Source of the DNA: Leifsonia williamsii | GTDB lineage: Bacteria > Actinomycetota > Actinomycetes > Actinomycetales > Microbacteriaceae | Direction of reading: 5' to 3' | NCBI RefSeq assembly: GCF_030433685.1 | Contig: NZ_JAROCF010000001.1 | Coordinates: 186,001-250,000, forward strand | Length of the DNA: 64,000 nucleotides | Shown here: positions 1-8,993 of the stretch, in pieces | Layout of the letters: each line of letters starts with the position of its first letter | Numbering within the stretch: position 1 is the first letter of the stretch | The notes under the pieces: model-generated | What the model saw: the letters and a program-made list of their open reading frames with translations, nothing else | Databases searched by the model: none | Told to the model about the DNA's origin: nothing | Position numbers and translations under genes: made by a program

Positions 1-2844
1 CGGCTGCCGCAGCGAGCGGAACGTCGCGACCATGACGATGTAGACGATCAGGATGGCCGCCAGCAGCGCGATCCCGAGCTGCTGGAATGCGTCGGTCTGG
101 TTCGACGAGACGCCGCCGACCTTCGCCGTGGCGCCGTCGGGCAGGTCGGCCTTGTCGAGCGCCGCGGCGACCTCCGTGTTGGCCGTCGTGAGGTTGTCGG
201 TCGCGGGCGTCGCGGTGACGGTGGAGGTGCGGAGTCCGCGCTCGGTGGTCACGGTCGCCGGGCCCTTGGCCTCCTGGACGGTGGCGAGCGAGCTGAGCGG
301 TACCGGGCCGGCCGCGGTCGGGATCTGCAGCTCCGACAGCCCCGCGACGGTCGTCGGCGGGTTCGCGTTCTGCAGGTAGATCGTCAGGGTCGTGTTGTCG
401 ATCGCGACCGAACCCACCTGCGTCGGCTGCATGGTCTGCGACACGATCGTGCCGACCGCGACCTCGCTCAGCCCGGCCTGCGCCGCCTTCGTTCGGTCCA
501 CCGCGACCGAGATGTACGGCAGGGAGGCGCTGAGGTTGTCGGTCACCTGCGACAGCGACTTCTGCTTCTTCAGCTCCGCGACGACCGAGTCGGTGGCCTT
601 CTGGAGGTCCTGGTCGCTGCTCGCGGTGATGTCCACCTCGATGTCGGTGGAGGCACCGAACCCGCTCTGCGACGACACCGTGATGTCGCCCTGCCCCTTC
701 AGGTCGCCGAGCTCGCCCTCGATGGTCGACTGCAGCTTCTCCTGGTCGGCGTCGGGGTCGGTGGTGATCGAGAAGGTGGTGTTGCCGCCACCGCCGCCGG
801 TGAAGGCGTCGCGGAGGCTGGAGCCGCTCGATCCGATCGACACCTGCACCGTCTGCACGCCGTCGGTGTCGAGCAGCTTCTGCTCGACCGTCTTCGCCGC
901 GTCGTCCTTCGCCTGGAGGCTGGCCCCCGGCTCCAGGGTCTGCGTGACCGTGAGCGAGTTCTGCCCGCTCGACCCGAGGAAGTTCGTCTTCATCAGCGGC
1001 GCGAGGGCCGCCGTCCCGATCAGCACCACGATGGCGAGCACGACGGTGAGCGCCGAGTGCCGCAGGGTCCAGCGGATGATCGGGAGGTACCCCTTCTGCA
1101 GCCGCGACGGGTGCTCGAGCTCGTCCTCGCCGCCGGCCGCGGCCTCCTCGACGGAGAGGTGGCCGGCCCCGGCCTCGGCGCCGCCCTCGTGCTTATGCGC
1201 CTTCGGCGCGCGCAGGAACCAGTACGCGAGCACCGGCACGATCGTCAGCGCCACGAGCAGCGACGACAGCAGCGCGATGGTCACCGTGAGCGCGAACGGC
1301 CGGAACAGCTCGCCGGTCACGTCGCCCACGAACGCGAGCGGCAGGAACACCGCGACCGTCGTGATGGTGGAGGCGGTGATCGCGCCCGCGACCTCCCGCA
1401 CGGCCCGCACGATGGTCACCGCCCGGTCGGCGCCCGGCACCAGCTGCCGCTTGATGTTCTCGATGACGACGATGGAGTCGTCGACCACGCGCCCGATCGC
1501 GATGGTGAGCGCGCCGAGCGTGATGATATTGAGCGTGTAGCCGGTCGCCCACATCACGATGAAGGTGATCAGCACGCTGGTCGGGATGGAGATGGCCGTC
1601 ACCAGCGTCGACCGGATCGACAGCAGGAAGATCAGGATGACGATCACCGCCATCAGGAGGCCGAGCAGCCCCTCCTCGGTCAGCGACTGGATCGACTGCT
1701 CGATGAACGGCGCCTGGTCGAAGACGACGGTGATGGTCGTGCCGGCGCCCAGCTTGTCCTTGAGGTCGGGGAGGAGGTCGCGGACCCCGTGCGACACCTC
1801 GACGGTGTTCGCCGAGGGGAGCTTGGTGACCGCGATCGTCAGCGCGGGCTTGCCGTCGACGCGCGAGAGGGAGGTCACCGGGTCGTCGACCTCGGCGACC
1901 GCCGCGACCTCGCCGATGGTGGCCGGCGCAGCCGGCGCGACGACGCCGGGGAGGGCGGCAGCGGCCCCGGAGGCGCCTGCGGCGGCGCCCGAACCGGCGG
2001 CTGCGCCAGAGCCCGCGGCGGCACCCGAGCCCGCGGCGCCACCGCCCGCGGCCGAGCCGCCCGCGGCAGAACCCCCGGCCCCGGCTCCGGCCGAGCCCCC
2101 GCCCGACGCCACCAGCGGCAGCGCCGCGATGTCGTCCACCGACCCGAGCTGCGTGCCGGACTGGATGGAGAGCGTCTTGTCGTCCTCGGTGATCGACCCG
2201 CCGGGCAGCAGCACGCCGTTCTGCTTGAGCGCGTCCGTGATCGACTGGCGGCTCACACCCGCGGCGGCGAGCTTCGCGTCGTCGGGAGTGATGGTGATGC
2301 GGCGGCCGACCTCGCCGACGAGCTGTGCGTCGTTGACGCCGGCGACGTCCTTGATGTCGGGCAGGGCGAGCCGGGTGATGTCGTCGCTCAGCTTGCGCTG
2401 GTCGTCGCCTCCGCTGACCGCCAGCTGGATGACGGGGAGGTCGTCGATGCTGCCGGAGAGCACCTGCGGCTCCACGTCGGCGGGCAGGGTCGACGAGATG
2501 CGGTTGATGGCGCGCTCGATCTTCTGCTCGGCCGTCGCCAGGTCGGTGCCGTAGGTGAATCGCGCGGTGATGATCGACTGGTTCGTGCTGCTGACCGCCG
2601 ACGTGCTCTCGAGGTCGGGCACGCCCTGGATGGCCGCCTCGATCGGCGTGCTCACGTCGTTGTTGACGACCTCCGGCGACGCGCCGGGGTAGCTGGTCAG
2701 CACGGCGAGCTGGGGGAACGAGATGGAGGGGGCCAGCTCCTGCTTCAGGTTCGTCAGCGCGAGGCCGCCGAACACGGCGGCGACGATGGTGACCAGCGCG
2801 ATCAGGGCGCGGTTCTTCATGCTGAGCACGGCGAGAAAGTGCAC
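1..2844 (-). CDS. RND efflux transporter, HAE1/AcrB-like (C-terminus beyond window)
   Basis: Proton-driven export pump of the inner membrane. The first 948 codons are present and the frame is still open at base 1, so roughly the last 100 residues are outside. The first helix is followed by the typical NLKQELAPSISFPQ stretch. The helix-4 proton-relay motif GRVVDDSIVVIENI lies near residue 450, and a second periplasmic half follows. The GTG start has AGGGGA 7 nt upstream. An Ala-Gly-Ser-rich low-complexity segment, about residues 248-307, interrupts the first periplasmic domain just before the conserved IGEVAAVAEV strand. No membrane-fusion protein gene is visible next to it, as is common in single-membrane bacteria. 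Substrate cannot be told from sequence. Confidence 0.93.
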   Translation of the reverse strand, partial: MHFLAVLSMKNRALIALVTIVAAVFGGLALTNLKQELAPSISFPQLAVLTSYPGASPEVVNNDVSTPIEAAIQGVPDLESTSAVSSTNQSIITARFTYGTDLATAEQKIERAINRISSTLPADVEPQVLSGSIDDLPVIQLAVSGGDDQRKLSDDITRLALPDIKDVAGVNDAQLVGEVGRRITITPDDAKLAAAGVSRQSITDALKQNGVLLPGGSITEDDKTLSIQSGTQLGSVDDIAALPLVASGGGSAGAGAGGSAAGGSAAGGGAAGSGAAAGSGAAAGSGAAAGASGAAAALPGVVAPAAPATIGEVAAVAEVDDPVTSLSRVDGKPALTIAVTKLPSANTVEVSHGVRDLLPDLKDKLGAGTTITVVFDQAPFIEQSIQSLTEEGLLGLLMAVIVILIFLLSIRSTLVTAISIPTSVLITFIVMWATGYTLNIITLGALTIAIGRVVDDSIVVIENIKRQLVPGADRAVTIVRAVREVAGAITASTITTVAVFLPLAFVGDVTGELFRPFALTVTIALLSSLLVALTIVPVLAYWFLRAPKAHKHEGGAEAGAGHLSVEEAAAGGEDELEHPSRLQKGYLPIIRWTLRHSALTVVLAIVVLIGTAALAPLMKTNFLGSSGQNSLTVTQTLEPGASLQAKDDAAKTVEQKLLDTDGVQTVQVSIGSSGSSLRDAFTGGGGGNTTFSITTDPDADQEKLQSTIEGELGDLKGQGDITVSSQSGFGASTDIEVDITASSDQDLQKATDSVVAELKKQKSLSQVTDNLSASLPYISVAVDRTKAAQAGLSEVAVGTIVSQTMQPTQVGSVAIDNTTLTIYLQNANPPTTVAGLSELQIPTAAGPVPLSSLATVQEAKGPATVTTERGLRTSTVTATPATDNLTTANTEVAAALDKADLPDGATAKVGGVSSNQTDAFQQLGIALLAAILIVYIVMVATFRSLRQP

Positions 2845-2964
2845 GGATTCCCCTCGGGTGAAGACAGGACCCTCCGATCCTGCCACCCGTGACCGGGAGC
2901 GCGCCTCATGCCCCGGTACCACTCTCGGGCCGCAGGGCGGCGCGGCGCGGGAGCGGCGTGCCGC

Positions 2965-4443
2965 TCAGACCACGCTCGGCAGCGCCCCCGCGTCGAGGAA
3001 CGGCGACGGCTCGGCCGAGGTGACGGCCCAGGCACGCGCCAGCGCGGCGACGGCGCGCGCCGTCTCCTCCGGGGTGTACGTGATCGGGATGCGCAGGAAG
3101 CGCTCGAACGCACCGTCGAGCCCGAACCGCGGCCCGGCCGCGATGAGCAGCCCGTGGTTGCGGGCGGCGAGCGCGAGGGCCGAGCTGACCGGCGCGCCGA
3201 TCCCCACCCAGGCCGCGAGTCCGCCGCGCACGGCGGGCACCTTCCACTCGGGGAAGGTCTCGCCCACGAGCCGGCGCACGGTCTCGCGCCCCTGGCGCAG
3301 CTGCTCGCGACGCTCCTCCACGATCTGCGGCACCTGCGGCAGCATGCGCGCGACCACGAGCTGCTCGAGCATCGGCGTGCCGAGGTCCGTGGACGGCTTG
3401 GCCGCGATCAGACGCTGCACCACCGGGCGGTCCGCGCGGATCCAGCCGATGCGGAGGCCGCCCCAGAGCACCTTGCTCGCCGAGCCGATCAGGATGACGG
3501 GCGCGTCTCCGGCGCTCCGCTCGCCGTACAACGGGAACGGCAGGTGCTCGCCCGCCCGGTCGATGTCGAGGTCGGCCGTCGTCTCGTCGGCGACGACGAC
3601 CGTGCCGTGCGCGGCGGCCGCGGCGATGACGCGCTCGCGCGTCCGCGGCGACATGGAGGCGCCGGTCGGGTTGTGGAAGTCCGGGATCAGGTACGCGAGC
3701 GCCGGGTTGGCCCGGCGGAACGACTGCTCGACGGCCTCCACGTCCCAGCCGTCGCCGTCGTCGTCGAGCGCGTGCGGACCGGCCGCGGGCGGGGTGACCG
3801 TGATCGGCACGAGCCTCGCCCCCGAGAGCCGCAGCGCCTCCATCGCGTGCGGGTACGTCGGCATCTCGATCAGCGCGCGGTCGCCGCGGCCGAGGAACGT
3901 GCGGGCGATCAGCGCGATGGCCTGCTGCGCGCCGACCGTGACGAGCACCTGGTCGGGGTCGGTGGGAAGGCCGCGCTGGCGGTACCGCTCCGCGATCGCC
4001 TCGCGCAGGTGCGGCAGCCCGACCGGGTCGTAGCCGGAGTCGGGGAGGAAGTGCGGCAGTTCCTCCGCAGCGGCGCGGGCGGCGGCGGGGAGGGTGGAGG
4101 CGGCGGGCAGCGCTGCCTTGGTGAAGTCGAGCAGCCCCTCCCCTCCGGTCGTCGCCAGCGCGAGAGCCGGGCCGGGGAGGCGGACGACGCTTCCGGAGCC
4201 GCGCACGCTGTCGGCGAAGCCCGCCTCGCGCAGCTGCCGGTAGGCGGCCGTCACGGTCGTGCGGCTGAGGTCGAGGCGACCGGCGAGGTCGCGCTCGGCC
4301 GGGAGCCTGGTGCCGATCGGGATGCGGCCGTCGAGCACGAGCAGACGGATGCGGTCGGCGAGCTGGAGGTACTGCGAGCCGGGGCCGCGCCACTGGCCGA
4401 GCAGCGTCTCGAGCGAGCGGGCGGTGAGGTGGGCATCCGACAT
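2965..4443 (-). CDS. yczR: MocR-type regulator (GntR HTH + aminotransferase fold), YczR-like
   Basis: A 492-residue PLP-linked transcription factor. The N-terminal winged helix (about residues 15-80; ERDLAGRLDLSRTTVTAAYR) is joined to a fold-type-I aminotransferase domain. That domain contains LIGSASKVLWGGLRIGW, with the PLP lysine in SASK. The ATG at 4443 is chosen because AAGGTGG precedes it; an upstream in-frame ATG would run into the operator. It is divergent from a YczE-family membrane protein, the classic YczR-YczE pairing, so control of that neighbour is likely. PdxR-like activation of PLP synthesis is less likely because no pdx genes are nearby. Confidence 0.88.
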   Translation of the reverse strand: MSDAHLTARSLETLLGQWRGPGSQYLQLADRIRLLVLDGRIPIGTRLPAERDLAGRLDLSRTTVTAAYRQLREAGFADSVRGSGSVVRLPGPALALATTGGEGLLDFTKAALPAASTLPAAARAAAEELPHFLPDSGYDPVGLPHLREAIAERYRQRGLPTDPDQVLVTVGAQQAIALIARTFLGRGDRALIEMPTYPHAMEALRLSGARLVPITVTPPAAGPHALDDDGDGWDVEAVEQSFRRANPALAYLIPDFHNPTGASMSPRTRERVIAAAAAHGTVVVADETTADLDIDRAGEHLPFPLYGERSAGDAPVILIGSASKVLWGGLRIGWIRADRPVVQRLIAAKPSTDLGTPMLEQLVVARMLPQVPQIVEERREQLRQGRETVRRLVGETFPEWKVPAVRGGLAAWVGIGAPVSSALALAARNHGLLIAAGPRFGLDGAFERFLRIPITYTPEETARAVAALARAWAVTSAEPSPFLDAGALPSVV

Positions 4444-4480
4444 GCAGGCCACCTTATGCGAATTGGCATCTTGAGGGAAG

Positions 4481-4499
4481 TCCAATCGATCCGATTGGA
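4481..4499. promoter_or_regulatory. Perfect inverted repeat between yczR and yczE, probable YczR operator
   Basis: The arms TCCAATCG and CGATTGGA are separated by ATC. The right arm overlaps the first base of the yczE start codon. A related half-site (GAATTGG) lies about 15 nt to the left, towards yczR. The position in the 55-bp divergent gap suits a MocR dimer controlling both genes. Confidence 0.6.
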
Positions 4500-5407
4500 T
4501 GGTCCCCGTGACCGCCTCCCTCCTCCTCACCCGCCGCATCGTGCAGCTGCTGCTCGGCCTGTTCCTCTACGGGATCGCCATCGCGCTCATGGTGCAGGCC
4601 GGCATCGGCCTCTCGCCATGGGACGTGCTGGCGCAGGGAGTCTCGATCAAGTCGGGCATCGCCTTCGGCCTGGTCACGAACCTGATCGGCGTCGTCGTGC
4701 TGGCGTTCTGGATCCCGATCCGCCAGCGGCCCGGGCTCGGCACCGTGCTGAACGTGCTGCTGGTGGGGCCGAGCGCGCAGCTCGGGCTGTGGCTGATCCC
4801 GCCGATCACCGAGCTGTGGGCCCAGGTGCTCGTGTTCATCGCGGGCCTGCTGCTGCTCGCCGTCGCGACCGGCCTCTACATCGGGCCGAAGCTCGGGCCT
4901 GGTCCCCGCGACGGGCTGATGACGGGCGTCCACGCGCGCACCGGCTGGCCGATCTGGGCCGTGCGCACCGGCATCGAGGTGACCGTGCTGATCATCGGCT
5001 GGCTGCTCGGCGGCAACGTCGGCGTGGGCACGCTCGCCTTCGCGCTGCTGGTGGGTCCGCTGTGCAGCATCACCCTTCCGTTCTTCGCCATCCGGCTGCC
5101 GCGGGACGCTGCAACGTCCGCGCACCTGGAGGGCGAGTTGGAGGGCACGGCCGAGCAGTCGGCCGGCCTCCAGGACGAGCGGGATGCCGTCCGTTTCGAC
5201 GTGCGAGACGGCATCCTGCTCGAGTCCGACGCGGCGGCACGCGGCCGCATGGCGGACCACGCGGACTCCCCGCTCGTGGGCCGCCGGCAGCCCGACGCCG
5301 CGCCGCCCGCGCCGAAGCCGGCGCGCACCTCCCGCGCCTCCCGCCTGATCGCCGCCCACTGGCTCGACGACCGCCTCACCGGCCGCGCCCACCACTCCCG
5401 CGCCTAG
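4499..5407 (+). CDS. yczE: YczE/YyaS/YitT-family membrane protein
   Basis: A 302-residue protein. Residues 1-205 form about five or six hydrophobic helices with the family feature of a Gly-Pro-rich GLSPWDVLAQG stretch after helix 1 and KLGPGPRDGLMTG in the middle. The last 95 residues are hydrophilic, Ala/Arg-rich and probably cytoplasmic; the family is usually about 200 residues, so this tail is an extension. Family function is unproven, possibly transport. No ribosome site is seen before ATG 4499 or GTG 4508, so the start is uncertain and the mRNA may be leaderless. Partner of the divergent MocR regulator. Confidence 0.82.
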   Translation: MVPVTASLLLTRRIVQLLLGLFLYGIAIALMVQAGIGLSPWDVLAQGVSIKSGIAFGLVTNLIGVVVLAFWIPIRQRPGLGTVLNVLLVGPSAQLGLWLIPPITELWAQVLVFIAGLLLLAVATGLYIGPKLGPGPRDGLMTGVHARTGWPIWAVRTGIEVTVLIIGWLLGGNVGVGTLAFALLVGPLCSITLPFFAIRLPRDAATSAHLEGELEGTAEQSAGLQDERDAVRFDVRDGILLESDAAARGRMADHADSPLVGRRQPDAAPPAPKPARTSRASRLIAAHWLDDRLTGRAHHSRA

Positions 5408-5418
5408 CCTGCAACCGC

Positions 5419-5481
5419 CGAGTACGCACGAATTCGCGCCGAAACCGCCGAGTACGCAGACTTTCCGCGTACTCGCGAGTT
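5419..5481 (-). repeat. 63-nt convergent-junction repeat, copy 1 (reverse orientation)
   Basis: Third arm 5419-5436 (reverse complement CGAATTCGTGCGTACTCG), 6-nt spacer, then an imperfect 39-nt palindrome 5443-5481 beginning AACCGCCGAGTACGCAGA. It lies between the converging yczE and merR genes, in tandem with copy 2. Confidence 0.85.
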
Positions 5482-5492
5482 CCCCGGGCCGG

Positions 5493-5555
5493 CGAGTACG
5501 CGCGAAGTACAGCGAAAACCGCCGAGTACGCGGAAAGTCCGCGTACTCGGCGGTT
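5493..5555 (-). repeat. 63-nt convergent-junction repeat, copy 2 (reverse orientation)
   Basis: Third arm 5493-5510, 6-nt spacer, then a perfect palindrome 5517-5555: left arm AACCGCCGAGTACGCGGA, loop AAG, fully complementary 18-nt right arm. A transcript from either strand would form the hairpin, which suits a two-way terminator or RNA-protecting element, although no U-run follows. Confidence 0.88.
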
Positions 5556-5573
5556 AGCCAGCGAGGCTAGTGA

Positions 5574-6347
5574 TCAGTGCAGGTGGGCGGCCGCGTACGC
5601 GCGGAGCGCGTCGCGCACGAAGGTCGCGCCCTCCACCCCGCCGTAGTTGGCGGCGAAGCGCGGGTCGGCGACGTACATGTCGCCCAGCCCCTCGAGGTAC
5701 GCGCGCGGCGGCACGCCGGTCTCCGAGCCGGGCGTGCCGGGGATGCTCCCCAGCCACTCCGCGTGCCGGCGAGCCAGCGCCTGCGCCTCCCCCGAGTCGG
5801 GCGCGACGCCGCTCGCCGCCGCCGACATCCAGTCGGCCGCGAGCTGGTGCTGCCGCTGCTGCCAGTCGCGCCGCTCCTCCGGCGTCATCCCCCGCCACCA
5901 GCGGTCGGAGGCGGCGTACGCGTCCTTCCCCCAGCGCTCCTCCACCTCGTCTTTGTACTGCGTGTGGTCGAACCCGTCGAACATCTCCTCGACCATGAGC
6001 TCTCCTCCTGTCTCGATCGCCTGAATGGTCGTCTCGACCGACGCGATCTGCCGCGCCAGCCGTTCCCGCTCGCTCCGTAGCCACCCGAGGTGGTCGCGCA
6101 GGGCGGGCGCCGCATCCGACCGGTCGTCGAGCACCCGGGCGATGGCCGGAAGGCCCAGCCCGAGGTCGCGGAGCAGGAGGATGCGCTGCAGCCGCACGAG
6201 GGAGTCGCGGTCGTAGTACCGGTAGCCGTTGCCGCCGACGCGACTGGGCGTCAGCAGCCCGATCTCGTCGTAGTGGCGGAGCGTGCGGCTGGTCATCCCG
6301 GCGAGCCCGGCGATCTCTTGCACGCTCCATTCGGTGGCCGTCGCCAT
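5574..6347 (-). CDS. MerR-family regulator with TipAS ligand domain
   Basis: A 257-residue protein: MerR helix-turn-helix at residues 7-75 (WSVQEIAGLAGMTSRTLRHY), a coiled linker to about 125, and a TipAS domain after that (ERWGKDAYAASDRWW ... DMYVADPRFAANYGG). TipAS proteins sense drugs by wrapping around them. This one has no cysteine at all, so covalent capture of thiopeptides, as known for TipA, is not possible. The start has a GAGGAGGAGC ribosome site. The promoter in front has the long MerR-type spacer, indicating autoregulation. No obvious target drug gene adjoins it. Confidence 0.9.
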   Translation of the reverse strand: MATATEWSVQEIAGLAGMTSRTLRHYDEIGLLTPSRVGGNGYRYYDRDSLVRLQRILLLRDLGLGLPAIARVLDDRSDAAPALRDHLGWLRSERERLARQIASVETTIQAIETGGELMVEEMFDGFDHTQYKDEVEERWGKDAYAASDRWWRGMTPEERRDWQQRQHQLAADWMSAAASGVAPDSGEAQALARRHAEWLGSIPGTPGSETGVPPRAYLEGLGDMYVADPRFAANYGGVEGATFVRDALRAYAAAHLH

Positions 6348-6380
6348 GACCGCTCCTCCTCTCGTGCGCTTGCCCAGCCC

Positions 6381-6411
6381 ACGCTAGAAGTTGACGTTAC
6401 GTCAAAGTCAA
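6381..6411 (-). promoter_or_regulatory. MerR-type promoter with 19-bp spacer and palindromic operator
   Basis: On the minus strand TTGACT (6411-6406) and TAGCGT (6386-6381) are 19 bp apart, longer than the 17-bp optimum. The spacer contains the perfect palindrome TTGACGTTACGTCAA (6391-6405). This is the hallmark of MerR activation by DNA distortion. Confidence 0.75.
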
Positions 6412-6427
6412 GTCCGTGCACACAAGC

Positions 6428-6463
6428 GAGCGGCCACCCTCCACGAAGGGAGGATGGCCGCTC
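6428..6463 (-). terminator. Hairpin after the aldehyde dehydrogenase gene
   Basis: GAGCGGCCA pairs with TGGCCGCTC; an inner CCTCC/GGAGG stem continues after one mismatch. It starts 16 nt beyond the stop codon. There is no clear U-run, so it may be a weak terminator or an RNA-stabilising structure. Confidence 0.6.
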
Positions 6464-6478
6464 GATACAGCAGGAGGC

Positions 6479-7843
6479 TCAGCCGATGCGGATGAGCTTC
6501 TTGTTGACGAACTCGTCCGCGCCGAACCGGCCCAGCTCACGGCCGGAGCCCGAGCGCTTGATGCCGCCGAAGGGCAGCTCCGCGCCGTCGGCGAGCACGA
6601 CGTTCACGAACACCATGCCGGCCTCGATCTGGTCGGCGACGCGCAGGGCCTGCTCCTGGTCGGTCGTGTAGACGTACGAGCCGAGGCCGAACGGGGTGTC
6701 GTTGGCGATACGGACCGCGTCGGCCTCGTCCTTGGCGCGGTACACCTGCGCCACCGGGCCGAAGAACTCCTCCTTCGACGCCGGGTTGTCGGTCGTGATG
6801 TCGGTGAGCACGGTGGTCTCGAAGAACGCGCCGTTGCGGCCGCCGCCGCGGACCAGCGTGGCGCCGTTCTCGACCGCGCGCTTGACCTGCTCGTCGAGGT
6901 TCTCGGCGGCGCGGAGGGACGAGAGCGGGCCGAGCGCGGCGTCGTCGGCGTTCGGGTCGGTCGCCTCCACCTCCGCCAGCTTGGCGGTGAACTTCTCGAG
7001 GAACGAGTCGTACAGCCCGTCGGCCACCACGAAGCGCTTGGCCGCGTTGCAGGACTGGCCGTTGTTGTCGAGGCGGGCGTCGACCGCGGCCTGCACGGTC
7101 GCGTCGAGGTCGTCGGTCGAGAGCAGCACGAACGGGTCGGACCCGCCGAGCTCGAGCACGACCTTCTTGAGGTTGCGGCCCGCGATCTCGGCGACCTTGG
7201 CGCCGGCGCGCTCGGAGCCGGTGAGCGAGACGCCCTGCACGCGCGGGTCGGCGATGACGCGCTCGATCTGCCCGTGGTCGGCGTAGATGTTCACGTAGGC
7301 GCCCTGCGGGAAGCCGGCGTCGAGGAAGATGCGCTCGATCGCCGCGGCCGACTCGGGGCACTGCTCCGCGTGCTTGAGCAGGATGGTGTTGCCGATGATC
7401 AGGTTCGGCCCGGCGAACCGCGCCACCTGGTAGTAGGGGAAGTTCCACGGCATGATGCCGAGCAGCACGCCCAGCGCCGAGCGGCGGATGACCGCAGAGC
7501 CCTCGCCGTCGAGCAGCGTGATCGGCTCGTCCTTGAGGAACTCCGTCGCGTTGTCCGCGTAGTACTCGTAGATCGCGCCGGCGAAGTCGGCCTCGCCCAG
7601 GGCCTGCTCGCGCGTCTTCCCCATCTCGCGCACGATGATGTCGGCGAGCTCCTCGCGGCGCTCGACGTGCAGCTCCCCGACCCGGCGCACCAGGGCCGCG
7701 CGGTCCTCGACCGTGGTCGTCTTCGACCAGGTGCGGAAGGCGTCGTCGGCGGCCGCGATCGCGGCGTCGAGGTCGGCGTCGCTGATGGTGTCGTAGGTCT
7801 TGACCGTCTCGCCCGTGGCGGGATTGGTCACGGCGTAGCTCAT
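6479..7843 (-). CDS. gabD: NAD(P)-dependent aldehyde dehydrogenase, succinate-semialdehyde type
   Basis: A 454-residue cytoplasmic enzyme that oxidises an aldehyde to an acid, probably succinic semialdehyde to succinate. It shows MPWNFPYYQV near the cofactor site, the general-base glutamate in LELGGSDPF and the nucleophilic cysteine in NNGQSCNAAKRF. The ATG at 7843 (MSYAVTNP) is preferred because GAGGAA lies 5 nt upstream; an earlier in-frame start would add six residues. No GABA transaminase gene is adjacent, so the substrate assignment rests on family resemblance. Confidence 0.85.
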   Translation of the reverse strand: MSYAVTNPATGETVKTYDTISDADLDAAIAAADDAFRTWSKTTTVEDRAALVRRVGELHVERREELADIIVREMGKTREQALGEADFAGAIYEYYADNATEFLKDEPITLLDGEGSAVIRRSALGVLLGIMPWNFPYYQVARFAGPNLIIGNTILLKHAEQCPESAAAIERIFLDAGFPQGAYVNIYADHGQIERVIADPRVQGVSLTGSERAGAKVAEIAGRNLKKVVLELGGSDPFVLLSTDDLDATVQAAVDARLDNNGQSCNAAKRFVVADGLYDSFLEKFTAKLAEVEATDPNADDAALGPLSSLRAAENLDEQVKRAVENGATLVRGGGRNGAFFETTVLTDITTDNPASKEEFFGPVAQVYRAKDEADAVRIANDTPFGLGSYVYTTDQEQALRVADQIEAGMVFVNVVLADGAELPFGGIKRSGSGRELGRFGADEFVNKKLIRIG

Positions 7844-7984
7844 AGCGTTCCTCTTCTCCATCGGATGGGCAGGCGTATCCGCACGACACTACGCGTCAGA
7901 CGATCGGCACGCCTCGACACAGTGTCCCAGTTCTCGAGCCGCGATCGCCAGCGCGTACAGGGAGGACGGCGGCGCGGGAGGGGG

Positions 7985-8983
7985 TCAGGCCCGCAGCTCG
8001 ACCCGCTCGTCCGCGGCGGCGAGGCCCGCCTCCGCCCGCCCGGGCCGCGAGCGCGCGATCAGGCGGAGGGAGGCGACCGCGACCCAGCCGACCAGCGTCG
8101 TGATCGCCAAGGCCGACGCCACGGCGGCCACGACCCCGACGACGGGCGCCGGCGCGAGCACCTCGGTGAGGAACGCCGCGACCGCGGCGAAGGGGAACGT
8201 GAACGACCACATGCCCAGGCTGAACGGCGTGCGCCGGTACACCGGCAGCAGTGCCGCCTGCACCGCCACCAGCAGCACGGTCAGCCCGGCGAGCCCGTCG
8301 ACGACGGGGCCCTCGGCGCTGCCGGTCAGCGCGATCCAGGCGAGGCCGCCGACCGCGGGCGGGGCGACCAGGATCGCGAGGGTCGGCGTCAGCGGTGCGG
8401 GGAGGGCCGGCACGGCCACGAGCCGCACGAGCAGCGCCGCGAACACGACGACCCAGAACAGCATCCCGACCGCGAAGGCCGCCCAGCCGAGCCCCGTCCA
8501 GCCGATCTGCGCCGCGGCGGACGCGGCGACCAGCCCTGCAGCCACGGTCGGCAGCAGGTATCCGCCGTGCGCGGAGGCGGGTGTCGCCTCGCCACGCAGC
8601 CAGCGGGCCACGAGCCAGCCGGCCAGCACCAGGGCGGCGGCGATGGAGGCGAGCACGAGCGCGCTTCCGGCGACCGGCAGTACGCGCGCGAGCCGGGCGC
8701 CCAGCAGCATCCCGACCACCGGCACGAGGGCGGCCACGGGTCCCTGCGCGGGGTGCCGCAGCTGCTCGGCGAGCGGAAGGCGCACACGCACCCCGCGCAC
8801 CACGTGCGCGACGATCATGGCGACCCAGCCGGCCGCGGCGATGAGCCAGAACACGTCAGCGACCACCTCGGGCAGGCCGAGCACGGAGGAGGAGGCCGTC
8901 CAGGCCTCGGCGAGGCCGGCCAGCCCGAATGGGACGGCGAGGGTGTTGAGCGGGATGCGTTCGCGAGGCGTCATGGCTGACAT
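7985..8983 (-). CDS. TDT/SLAC1-family membrane transporter (TehA-like)
   Basis: A 332-residue protein with about ten hydrophobic helices; FSLGMWSFTFPFAAVAAF near residues 245-262 is typical of the tellurite-resistance/dicarboxylate transporter family. These proteins move anions or weak acids across the membrane. It is divergent from a CGNR zinc-finger regulator with a shared 59-bp promoter gap, so that protein may control it. The substrate is unknown. Confidence 0.8.
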   Translation of the reverse strand: MSAMTPRERIPLNTLAVPFGLAGLAEAWTASSSVLGLPEVVADVFWLIAAAGWVAMIVAHVVRGVRVRLPLAEQLRHPAQGPVAALVPVVGMLLGARLARVLPVAGSALVLASIAAALVLAGWLVARWLRGEATPASAHGGYLLPTVAAGLVAASAAAQIGWTGLGWAAFAVGMLFWVVVFAALLVRLVAVPALPAPLTPTLAILVAPPAVGGLAWIALTGSAEGPVVDGLAGLTVLLVAVQAALLPVYRRTPFSLGMWSFTFPFAAVAAFLTEVLAPAPVVGVVAAVASALAITTLVGWVAVASLRLIARSRPGRAEAGLAAADERVELRA

Positions 8984-8993
8984 GACGCTGAGA

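Noticed and set aside
2845..2964. A gene between the RND pump and the MocR regulator.
   Set aside because: Only 120 bp; no start with a ribosome site and no conserved peptide seen.
6416..8980. An 854-codon plus-strand frame across the aldehyde dehydrogenase and TDT genes.
   Set aside because: Composition artefact; it runs through a terminator-like hairpin and has no motif.
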